Positions 1 through 5,470 of a stretch of DNA of 9,843 bases are shown piece by piece. The stretch's first letter is position 1, and each line of letters starts with the position of its first letter. Made by a program: the position numbers and the translations under genes. The stretch spans positions 1-9,843 of the forward strand of contig MGSR01000003.1 in assembly GCA_001798565.1 (NCBI GenBank), read 5' to 3'. Below the pieces are notes generated by a model that made no database searches, had not been told where the DNA came from, and worked only from the letters and a program-made list of their open reading frames with translations. Source of the DNA: Deltaproteobacteria bacterium RIFCSPLOWO2_12_FULL_60_16 (GTDB lineage: Bacteria; Desulfobacterota; Binatia; UBA9968).

Positions 1-32
1 CGTCCCGTTAGCGGCCGTTTCTCGCTGGTGCC

Positions 33-1031
33 ATGTTAGTTCTGGGTGTAGAGACCTCGTGTGATGACACGGCAGCGGCAGTGCTGCTCGACGGCCGCGC
101 GGTTCTTGCCGGCATCGTCTCTTCCCAGGATGGAGTCCACGGCCCCTATGGCGGCGTCGTGCCGGAGCTGGCTTCTCGTCAGCACGTGCGCCACATCCTT
201 CCGATCATCGATGGGACTCTCAAAAAAGCGGGGGTCGAGTTGAAGGATCTGGATGGCATCGCGGTGACGCGCGGTCCGGGCCTGGTGGGCTCCCTCCTGG
301 TGGGGCTTTCCGTGGCCAAAGGGATCTCTTTCCGCTGGGGAATACCCTACGTCGGCATTAACCATCTGGAGGCCCATCTCTTGGCGATCTTTCTGGAGAG
401 GGAGGTCTCCTTTCCTTATGTCGCGCTGCTCGCCTCCGGGGGGCATACCCTGCTTTATTCGGTGCGCGGCTACGGTGACTATCTGTACCTGGGAGGCACG
501 CGGGACGATGCAGCCGGCGAGGCATATGACAAAGTCGCGAAGATGATGGGGTTGGGCTACCCGGGAGGAAGGGTGATCGACCAATTGGCGCGCGGCGGTG
601 ATCGCAAGGCGATCCGCTTTCCCAGGGCGCGGATGAAGAAGCGCTCTTTCGATTTCAGCTTCAGCGGGTTGAAGACGGCCGTCTGGCACCATCTCAAGGC
701 GCGGGGAGAGGATGCGTGGCAGGCCCGGAAGTCCGATATCGCGGCCAGCTTCCAGGAGGCCGTGGTCGATATGCTCGTGCGGCCCACGCTCGCAGCGGCG
801 GCGGAGCTTGGTGTAGGCCGCATCGTGTTGGCCGGCGGGGTGGCCGCCAATAGCCGTTTGCGCGAGAGGATGGAGCAAGGGGCGCGGGAAAAGGGGATGG
901 AGCTCTTTTTTCCCTCTCCGGCTCTCTGTACTGATAACGGAGCCATGATCGCTCTCACCGGCCATCACCGGCTGAAACGCGGCCACAGAGACGATTTCAG
1001 CCTGAATGCCGACGCTGACCTCACCTTATAA
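33..1031 (+). CDS. tsaD: tRNA N6-adenosine threonylcarbamoyltransferase TsaD (Kae1/Gcp/YgjD family)
   Basis: TsaD transfers the threonylcarbamoyl group from TC-AMP to A37 of tRNAs that read ANN codons, forming t6A. In bacteria it works in the cytoplasm with TsaB and TsaE, neither of which is in this window. The 332-residue product has the usual family length and begins with the characteristic MLVLGVETSCDDTAAAV. The metal-binding histidines lie in NHLEAHL (His111 and His115) and the third ligand is Asp301 in CTDNGAMIA. The nucleotide-binding ASGGHT (134-139) and AGGVAANSRLR (about 267-277) are also present. The start codon fits the conserved N-terminus, although only a weak GGTG sits before it. 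Nothing can be read in the 32 bases upstream. It is the first gene of a same-strand tsaD-rsmA-mutM run. No truncation or missing key residue was seen. Confidence 0.97.
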   Translation: MLVLGVETSCDDTAAAVLLDGRAVLAGIVSSQDGVHGPYGGVVPELASRQHVRHILPIIDGTLKKAGVELKDLDGIAVTRGPGLVGSLLVGLSVAKGISFRWGIPYVGINHLEAHLLAIFLEREVSFPYVALLASGGHTLLYSVRGYGDYLYLGGTRDDAAGEAYDKVAKMMGLGYPGGRVIDQLARGGDRKAIRFPRARMKKRSFDFSFSGLKTAVWHHLKARGEDAWQARKSDIAASFQEAVVDMLVRPTLAAAAELGVGRIVLAGGVAANSRLRERMEQGAREKGMELFFPSPALCTDNGAMIALTGHHRLKRGHRDDFSLNADADLTL

Positions 1032-1037
1032 TAACCG

Positions 1038-1067
1038 TTACTCGTTACTGGTTGACTCGTCTACTCG
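1038..1067. repeat. Degenerate 7-8 base tandem repeat (TTACTCG-type) between tsaD and rsmA
   Basis: The 71-base spacer after tsaD is AT-rich compared with its surroundings. It contains successive units ttactcg, ttactgg, ttgactcg and tctactcg, followed by tttaac. An inverted copy of the core (taacgag) occurs at 1092-1098, just before the rsmA start. The repeat is visible directly, but its role is unknown. Confidence 0.6.
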
Positions 1068-1079
1068 TTTAACTAATAA
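1052..1079 (+). promoter_or_regulatory. Weak sigma-70 type promoter candidate for rsmA
   Basis: TTGACT at 1052-1057 matches the -35 consensus at five of six bases. It is followed after 16 bases by the AT-rich TAATAA at 1074-1079, a poor -10 match. It overlaps the tandem repeat, so the resemblance may be accidental. Confidence 0.2.
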
Positions 1080-1102
1080 CCAATACACGAATAACGAGCA
1101 TT

Positions 1103-1963
1103 ATGGTTTCTCTCTACCAAGAGGCGCGCGCGGCGCTGCGACAGTTCGACTTCAGACCGAGAAAAAAACTCGGCCAACATTTTCTCGTCCACGATACCGT
1201 CCTCGAAGCGATCCTCCGCCTGCTCGAACCGTCCGGGCAAGATGAGATTCTCGAGATCGGCCCGGGTTTGGGCTTCTTGACGCGCAGGCTGGTCGAGACG
1301 GCGGCCCGGGTTTGGGCCATCGAGGTGGACCCGCTGCTGGCGGAGCGGCTGCGCCAAAGCCCTCTGGGCTCTCACCCGGCGTTCAATCTGATCGAAGGCG
1401 ATGTGCTCAAAGTGTCGTTCGATTCTTTCTTGCCGGGCCGTAGGGTCAAGCTGGCGGCCAATTTGCCTTACAGTATCTCCACGCCGGTGCTCTTTCGAAT
1501 TTTTGAGCTGAGGAAACACTTCTCGGTTCTCGTGCTGATGGTTCAGAGGGAGGTGGCGGAGCGCATGGCCGCATCCCCCGGCACGAAGGCCTACGGCACC
1601 CTGTCTGTCTGGTGCCAGATTCACGGCCGGATCCTGGGTCGGGTTTCGGTCTCGCCTGAAGCGTTTTTCCCGCGGCCTAAGGTGAAATCGATGGTTCTCA
1701 AGCTTGCTCTCTATTCCGAGCCCCGGCTCGCCGAGGAAACCCTCCCTGTCCTGCGTGGAGTCGTGCGCGCGGCCTTCGGGCAGAGGCGCAAGACACTGAG
1801 CAATGCTCTGGGAAGCTGGCTGAAAAAAAGCCGGGGAGAAGTCAAAGCGCTGCTCGAGCGCGAGGGGATCGACCCGAAACGGCGCGGCGAGACCCTGAGC
1901 GTGGATGAATTTATCCGTCTGGCTCACGCTCTGGAAAAGACCGAGCTGACGGCTGAAAGCTGA
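1103..1963 (+). CDS. rsmA: 16S rRNA (adenine(1518)-N(6)/adenine(1519)-N(6))-dimethyltransferase RsmA (KsgA)
   Basis: RsmA uses S-adenosylmethionine to dimethylate two adjacent adenosines in the 3'-terminal helix-45 loop of 16S rRNA, a late checkpoint in 30S assembly. The 286-residue product shows the family motifs in order: KKLGQHFL (21-28), SAM-binding motif I EIGPGLGFLT (51-60), the acidic AIEVD (72-76), EGDVL (98-102), catalytic motif IV NLPY (120-123) and the C-terminal FGQRRKTLSNAL (225-236). Its length is typical. The ATG at 1103 gives a normal N-terminus, but there is no convincing Shine-Dalgarno in front of it, only AACGAG. The last residues (LTAES) and the stop codon are encoded by a 7-base tandem repeat, so the extreme C-terminus is probably not conserved. 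It is followed after 27 bases by mutM. Confidence 0.96.
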   Translation: MVSLYQEARAALRQFDFRPRKKLGQHFLVHDTVLEAILRLLEPSGQDEILEIGPGLGFLTRRLVETAARVWAIEVDPLLAERLRQSPLGSHPAFNLIEGDVLKVSFDSFLPGRRVKLAANLPYSISTPVLFRIFELRKHFSVLVLMVQREVAERMAASPGTKAYGTLSVWCQIHGRILGRVSVSPEAFFPRPKVKSMVLKLALYSEPRLAEETLPVLRGVVRAAFGQRRKTLSNALGSWLKKSRGEVKALLEREGIDPKRRGETLSVDEFIRLAHALEKTELTAES

Positions 1964-1972
1964 AAGCGGAAA
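1945..1972. repeat. Heptanucleotide tandem repeat (GCTGAAA-type) across the end of rsmA
   Basis: Four consecutive 7-base units can be read: gctgacg (1945), gctgaaa (1952), gctgaaa (1959) and gcggaaa (1966). Because the period is not a multiple of three, the third unit places TGA in the rsmA frame at 1961-1963 and ends the gene. The units run from coding sequence into the spacer before mutM. The tract resembles spacer slippage repeats, and no function is evident. Confidence 0.7.
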
Positions 1973-1990
1973 CTCAGAACTCTTCTTGTT

Positions 1991-2812
1991 ATGCCCGAGC
2001 TTCCCGAAGTCGAGACTATCTGCCGGGGATTGCGGCCGCTTGTGAGCGGGCGCAGGCTCTTCCGGGTTGAAGTCCGGGAGCGGCGCCTGCGCAGCCGGGT
2101 TGCGCCCGGCATACCTTCGCGTCTCCAAGGAAAGGCCGTTTTAGGCGTCGAGCGCAGGGGCAAGTATATTCTGTTTCTGCTCGAGGGAGAGACGGTCTGG
2201 CTGTTTCACCTGGGAATGTCGGGCAAACTCATTCACGTGGCCGGCGGGAGACCGAGAGAAAAGCACGATCACATCATCGTGAGCCTGGATAACGGCCATG
2301 AGCTCCGCTACCACGACCCGCGCCGCTTTGGTCTATCTCTAGTGGTCTCCCGCGCGGGTCTGGAAGGCCTCGCGCAGATAAGGAACCTGGGGTTGGAGCC
2401 GTTCGATCCGCGATTCAACGGCGATTACCTCTATGCCGCGTCTCGCGCCTCGCGAAGGCGAATCAGGGATCTACTCATCGACCAGCGGATAGTCGCCGGC
2501 CTCGGTAACATCTACGCCAATGAGATTCTCTTTAACGCCGGCGTCCGGCCGACGGCGAGAGCTTGGAGGCTGGGCCGAGCCCGGGTGGAGCGGATTGCCG
2601 AGATGATCCCCGAGGTTCTACAAGCCGCTATCCGCTGGTGCGGGACTTCCTTCTCGGACTACCGCGACGCCGAGGACGGCTTTGGCGAGTTCCAGAACCA
2701 TCTCGCGGTCTATGATCGGGAAGGGGGGAAATGCAGAGTCTGCGGCGCGACGATAAAGCGGGTCGCCGTCGGCAACCGCAGCGCCTTCTACTGCCCCGCC
2801 TGCCAGAAATAG
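1991..2812 (+). CDS. mutM: Formamidopyrimidine-DNA glycosylase MutM (Fpg)
   Basis: MutM removes 8-oxoguanine and formamidopyrimidines from DNA and cleaves the abasic site by beta/delta elimination, the first step of base excision repair. The 273-residue protein starts with MPELPEVET, which supplies the catalytic Pro2 and Glu3 and the conserved Glu6. The catalytic lysine is Lys58 in RRGKYI. HLGMSGK (73-79), HDPRRFG (108-114) and the helix-two-turn-helix segment DQRIVAGLGNIYANE (154-168) follow. The C-terminal zinc finger uses Cys248, Cys251, Cys268 and Cys271, with the DNA-contacting Arg263 in GNRSAFYCPACQ. This pattern fits Fpg better than Nei. No Shine-Dalgarno is visible before the ATG, but the strict need for Pro at position 2 fixes the start. 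It is last in the tsaD-rsmA-mutM run and convergent with the next gene. Confidence 0.97.
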   Translation: MPELPEVETICRGLRPLVSGRRLFRVEVRERRLRSRVAPGIPSRLQGKAVLGVERRGKYILFLLEGETVWLFHLGMSGKLIHVAGGRPREKHDHIIVSLDNGHELRYHDPRRFGLSLVVSRAGLEGLAQIRNLGLEPFDPRFNGDYLYAASRASRRRIRDLLIDQRIVAGLGNIYANEILFNAGVRPTARAWRLGRARVERIAEMIPEVLQAAIRWCGTSFSDYRDAEDGFGEFQNHLAVYDREGGKCRVCGATIKRVAVGNRSAFYCPACQK

Positions 2813-2857
2813 CAGGTCAGGAGTGTCGCCGCCTTAGCGGGAGATCGGCTGCCGTTA

Positions 2858-3445
2858 TTACGATCGCTTTGCGCCGAGTCGGGGAACAAGATTGATCAGG
2901 TCCTGGAACTTCGTGGGATCGTAACCGACTCCAAAGGCGAGCAGCGAGGTCGTCCCGGCGAAACGCACATACTGGTCCGCCGTCGGATTTGCAAAGGGGT
3001 CGTTCGTCGTGATGTAGACCCCGGCGATCAATCCCAAATAGACCATGAAACTTCTCAGCATGGAGGCAATGGGGCTCTCGGTTAGAAATAGTTGTCTTAT
3101 CTGCGTCCGATCCTCCTGGTCTTTCGATTCATGGCCGGAGGCGCGGCTTTGGCCAGATCCGTAAGTGATGTTGCTGGCGCATCCGCCGATGAAGCCTGCG
3201 ATCAAGGTCAGGATGGCGGCGTTCAGAGGGGTATAGAGGAGAACGGAGACGCCGAAGGCCGACCAGTCGAACTTCTGCGCAACGTCGGGATTCCCGGATG
3301 TGGCCGCACCCGATACAGAAGGGGTGGCGGAGAGCCTGTTTCTGTAAGGCTTTGAGTCGATCAAAAGGGCGGCGCCGAAAAGCGCGATCCAGAGGACGAC
3401 GGCCGCCAGACCGGAGGCACCTTTGAACATCTGGTTTTTAAGCAT
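2858..3445 (-). CDS. Unrecognised multi-pass membrane protein (195 aa)
   Basis: I do not recognise this protein. It has a hydrophobic segment at about residues 10-29, a longer one at about 62-88, a third at about 127-146, and a weaker one around 158-175. A Ser/Thr/Gly-rich stretch (38-55) separates the first two, and a hydrophilic, charged loop (about 96-118) separates the second and third. The C-terminal part reads FAGTTSLLAFGVGYDPTKF, followed by a short basic end. It is probably an inner-membrane protein with three or four helices. The start is well supported by GGGAGG five bases before the ATG. It lies downstream of the DUF1232 gene on the same strand with a 106-base gap, so co-transcription is possible but not shown. 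Its 3' end faces mutM across a 45-base gap without a convincing terminator. Confidence 0.75.
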   Translation of the reverse strand: MLKNQMFKGASGLAAVVLWIALFGAALLIDSKPYRNRLSATPSVSGAATSGNPDVAQKFDWSAFGVSVLLYTPLNAAILTLIAGFIGGCASNITYGSGQSRASGHESKDQEDRTQIRQLFLTESPIASMLRSFMVYLGLIAGVYITTNDPFANPTADQYVRFAGTTSLLAFGVGYDPTKFQDLINLVPRLGAKRS

Positions 3446-3489
3446 ACGCCCTCCCTTACTATTCTGGAGTTGCCAGCCCTACGTCTAAC

Positions 3490-3510
3490 CCGGTGGCACG
3501 ATAGCACCGG
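3490..3510. other. Inverted repeat in the spacer between two - strand membrane protein genes
   Basis: CCGGTG at 3490-3495 and CACCGG at 3505-3510 form a perfect 6-base stem with a 9-base loop. On the - strand it is not followed by a T-run, so it is not a standard intrinsic terminator. It could be an mRNA hairpin or an operator ahead of the 195-aa membrane protein gene. It may also be chance. Confidence 0.3.
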
Positions 3511-3551
3511 CTGTGGTTCTCCGGCAACAAAGCATTTTGCCCCATCCGAAG

Positions 3552-3944
3552 TCAATCGCGAAGGATGCCCAAGAGAAGATGAACGGACAGCAGCGCGAGC
3601 AAAATCCAGGCAGCAATGATTACCGTCGCGGCGAGGTAGTTGGTGGGTAGTTTCTCCCCGGACAAGGCTCGGGCCTTTTCCCGGCACTCGGACATCACAT
3701 CGTCGGGGATCAATTTGAGGACGAAATAAATACCCAGAGGGACAAGAATCAGATCGTCGAGGTAGCCTAAGACCGGGATAAAATCAGGAACAAGATCGAT
3801 GGGGCTGAAGGCGTAGGCGACGACGCACGCGGCGAGGAGCTTGGCGTACCAGGGGACTCGGGGATCTTTATACGCCAGATAAATGGCATATATCTCCCGT
3901 TTAAGCTCGCGCGCCCGCCGTTTCCATATCTCAAGCCGCCCCAC
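3552..3944 (-). CDS. DUF1232 (YkvA-like) membrane protein
   Basis: The 130-residue product carries the DUF1232 signature: DPRVPWYAKLL (27-37) followed by SPIDLVPDFIPVLGYLDD (47-64). This short hydrophobic domain occurs in many small bacterial proteins whose biochemical role is not established. A basic, helical N-terminus (residues 1-24) precedes it, and a hydrophobic segment near the C-terminus (about 103-127) is a good transmembrane helix. The reading frame opens directly after a stop codon, so the GTG at 3944 is the first possible start and no later start would keep the domain intact. No Shine-Dalgarno is visible. The gene begins 14 bases after the stop of the flavin reductase gene, which suggests co-transcription and perhaps translation by reinitiation. 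Confidence 0.85.
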   Translation of the reverse strand: MGRLEIWKRRARELKREIYAIYLAYKDPRVPWYAKLLAACVVAYAFSPIDLVPDFIPVLGYLDDLILVPLGIYFVLKLIPDDVMSECREKARALSGEKLPTNYLAATVIIAAWILLALLSVHLLLGILRD

Positions 3945-3958
3945 GCATTAAGCTAATA

Positions 3959-5146
3959 CTACAGCGTGGCGTCTTCGGGAAGCTCGGAGGGGCGGGCCAT
4001 ATCAGGGAGGAAAGGCTCGGGGGCGACCATGGCCCCTTCGGGCCAGCGCGAGCAGGTCACCTTCTCGAATCTCGAGTCCGCCTCAAGGCACCAGTTGCAT
4101 GCGGTGCACTGGACAATATCCTTTTCTCTTCCTTCTTTCGCCTTGACAGGCCAGTCCGGATCGCAGAGCAGGGCGCGGCACAGGCCGATCATATCCGCCT
4201 TGCCCTCGCTCAATATCTGCTCCGCCTGGCGCGCGGTTCTGATCTTGCCGACGGTCACCAGCGGCGCGTCATAGCCGCCGTCGCGAACGTACTTGCGAAT
4301 CCCGTCCGTGAGGTAGGCATGCGCCATGTCGGGAAACCACCACCACGGGCTCATCCTGTGGCCGCTGTAGCCGGACATCGGGTCCGGCGGCATATTCGGA
4401 GCGGGGGGCAGGGCATCTTCGAATCTGCTGCCCGCCGATACGCTGATAAAATCAGCCCCTAGCCTGGCGAACCTTCTGGCGATGCGCGTGCTCTGAAACA
4501 GCGTATTCCCCTCGACGGTGAAATCCTCGCCGTTGATTCTGATCCCCACGGGGAAAGTTTCGCCTACGGCGCCGCGCACCGCGCGATAGACTTCTATCGG
4601 CAGCCTCAATCTGTTTTCCAATCTGCCGCCGTATCTGTCCGTCCGCTTGTTGATCTTGGATAAAAATGAAGCGAGCGTATAGGCGTGCGCCATGTGCAGC
4701 TCGATGAAATCGAAGCCCGCGGCGACAGCTCGCCTGGAGGCCTTGGCGTGCTGCTCGACGATGACCGGCAGCTCCTCGGGCTTGAAATCCTCCACCTTTT
4801 GTCTCCAGCCGCTCCGGGAGATCTTTAAAAAGTGCATGATCTGAAGCCCGACCTTGGGCTCGGGATTCGCCTCGCGGATGGCATCGACCAGGGCCTTCAA
4901 TCCTCCGATAAACGAGTCGTCGCTGATGCGCAGGTTGAAGGAGCTTCTCGAGGCAAGGATCACCGCGGCCTCGACGACAATGGAGCCGGCTCCTCCTTTC
5001 GCTTCTCTCCGGTATCTCTCTTTAAGGAGATCTGTGACCAGACCATCCTCCGTGGCCAGCCCCGAGACCATCGAGGTGCGCATGATCCGGTTGGGAAAGG
5101 CGACGCCTCTCATCTTGATAGGCGAAAAGAGTTTTTCGTATTGCAT
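3959..5146 (-). CDS. Old yellow enzyme-family NADH:flavin oxidoreductase with a four-cysteine Fe-S motif, no C-terminal FAD/NAD domains
   Basis: This 395-residue protein is an FMN-binding TIM barrel of the OYE/2,4-dienoyl-CoA reductase type, a class that reduces activated C=C bonds or related substrates. Evidence includes the N-terminal KLFSPIKMRGVAFPNRI (5-21), the active-site HMAHAY (His151, His154, Tyr156), RTDRYGGRLENRLRLPIEV (168-186), and the phosphate-binding VGKIRTARQAEQIL (299-312) with GLCRALLCDP (321-330). Cys347, Cys350, Cys353 and Cys365 have spacing close to that of the 4Fe-4S ligands in trimethylamine dehydrogenase and FadH. Those enzymes continue for about 250-350 more residues with FAD/NAD(P)-binding domains, whereas this protein stops about 30 residues after the cluster. 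Electrons therefore probably come from a separate partner. The start is placed at the ATG preceded by GGAGG. The substrate is unknown. It is divergent from the molybdenum hydroxylase operon. Confidence 0.9.
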   Translation of the reverse strand: MQYEKLFSPIKMRGVAFPNRIMRTSMVSGLATEDGLVTDLLKERYRREAKGGAGSIVVEAAVILASRSSFNLRISDDSFIGGLKALVDAIREANPEPKVGLQIMHFLKISRSGWRQKVEDFKPEELPVIVEQHAKASRRAVAAGFDFIELHMAHAYTLASFLSKINKRTDRYGGRLENRLRLPIEVYRAVRGAVGETFPVGIRINGEDFTVEGNTLFQSTRIARRFARLGADFISVSAGSRFEDALPPAPNMPPDPMSGYSGHRMSPWWWFPDMAHAYLTDGIRKYVRDGGYDAPLVTVGKIRTARQAEQILSEGKADMIGLCRALLCDPDWPVKAKEGREKDIVQCTACNWCLEADSRFEKVTCSRWPEGAMVAPEPFLPDMARPSELPEDATL

Positions 5147-5151
5147 GGTCC

Positions 5152-5156
5152 CCTCC
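5152..5156 (-). promoter_or_regulatory. Ribosome binding site deciding the flavin reductase start
   Basis: GGAGG (continuing as GGAGGGG) lies five bases before the ATG at 5146 on the - strand. It supports this start over the in-frame upstream ATG at 5200, which would add 18 residues unlike the family and would lie inside the promoter candidate. Confidence 0.8.
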
Positions 5157-5195
5157 AGACGGCACGGCTCCCTGATTCCTACCCGTGGGACTAAG

Positions 5196-5211
5196 AGCAA
5201 AGATTTTTCCC
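5196..5211 (-). promoter_or_regulatory. Weaker sigma-54 type -24/-12 candidate for the flavin reductase gene
   Basis: On the - strand GGGAAAAATCTTTGCT has GG and GC separated by exactly 10 bases and a perfect TTGCT at -12. The T before GG and the CAC after it are missing. It would give a leader of about 40 bases. The match is too degenerate to be sure. Confidence 0.25.
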
Positions 5212-5335
5212 AGATTTAAAAAAAGCTCGGAACTGTATCAGCCGGGATCTCAAGCCTTTCTCCTGCTTTATGCCTCCCGAATGCTCCGGCTGCGGAAATC
5301 AAATGAAGTTACTAACAAAATTCATACCTTTCCTC

Positions 5336-5350
5336 ATCCCGGGCCGGGAT
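5336..5350. promoter_or_regulatory. Inverted repeat, possible regulator site
   Basis: ATCCCG-ggc-CGGGAT is a perfect 6-base inverted repeat with a 3-base spacer. It is centred about 70 bases upstream of the expected start of the hydroxylase transcript. The right arm with its flank, GCCGGGAT, recurs at 5241-5248. It could be a binding site for an activator, but no regulator gene is in the window. Confidence 0.35.
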
Positions 5351-5368
5351 TCGCCGCTGACTGGCCTG

Positions 5369-5382
5369 TGCCGGCGCCGGCA
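5369..5382. promoter_or_regulatory. Perfect 14-base palindrome next to the -24 element
   Basis: TGCCGGCGCCGGCA is its own reverse complement and ends five bases before the -24 element of the rightward promoter. The position would suit a repressor or architectural site. A GC-rich palindrome can also arise by chance in GC-rich DNA. Confidence 0.35.
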
Positions 5383-5387
5383 GACCG

Positions 5388-5403
5388 TGGCATGGACCTT
5401 GCG
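5388..5403 (+). promoter_or_regulatory. Sigma-54 (RpoN) -24/-12 promoter for the hydroxylase operon
   Basis: TGGCATGGACCTTGCG matches the TGGCACGRNNNTTGCW consensus at all but two defined positions, and the invariant GG and GC are separated by the required 10 bases. The predicted transcription start is near 5414, giving a leader of roughly 57 bases that ends in the strong GGGAGG before the ATG. RpoN promoters need an ATP-dependent enhancer-binding protein, so the operon is probably induced by a specific signal. Confidence 0.6.
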
Positions 5404-5470
5404 TGCATTATTCGGCGCTTAGCAGAAAATTCAGACGGGCTGTTGAGAAACCTGTTTCCGGGAGGGCTTC

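Larger units (their letters stand above)
5147..5470. promoter_or_regulatory. Divergent regulatory region between flavin reductase and hydroxylase operon
   Basis: This 324-base gap holds no gene I can support. It contains an AT-rich patch near the left promoter candidate (about 5201-5225), another at about 5296-5327, two GC-rich inverted repeats at 5336-5350 and 5369-5382, and GCCGGGAT at both 5241-5248 and 5343-5350. There is also a -24/-12 promoter match pointing right. The arrangement is what a regulated divergent promoter pair would look like. Confidence 0.6.

Noticed and set aside
36..986. Long open frame on the - strand antisense to tsaD
   Set aside because: It is fully covered by tsaD with all its motifs. 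The antisense product is low in hydrophobic core residues and unrecognisable.
1073..2128. Long open frame on the - strand antisense to rsmA and mutM
   Set aside because: It lies opposite two clear genes, has a Gln/Arg/Pro-rich composition typical of antisense frames in GC-rich DNA, and shows no domain.
2829..2840. CCGC-ctta-GCGG hairpin between the convergent mutM and membrane protein genes as a terminator
   Set aside because: The stem is only four base pairs and no T-run follows on either strand.
5144..5200. Upstream ATG that would extend the flavin reductase by 18 residues
   Set aside because: The extension is not family-like, and the ATG at 5146 has a much better ribosome binding site.
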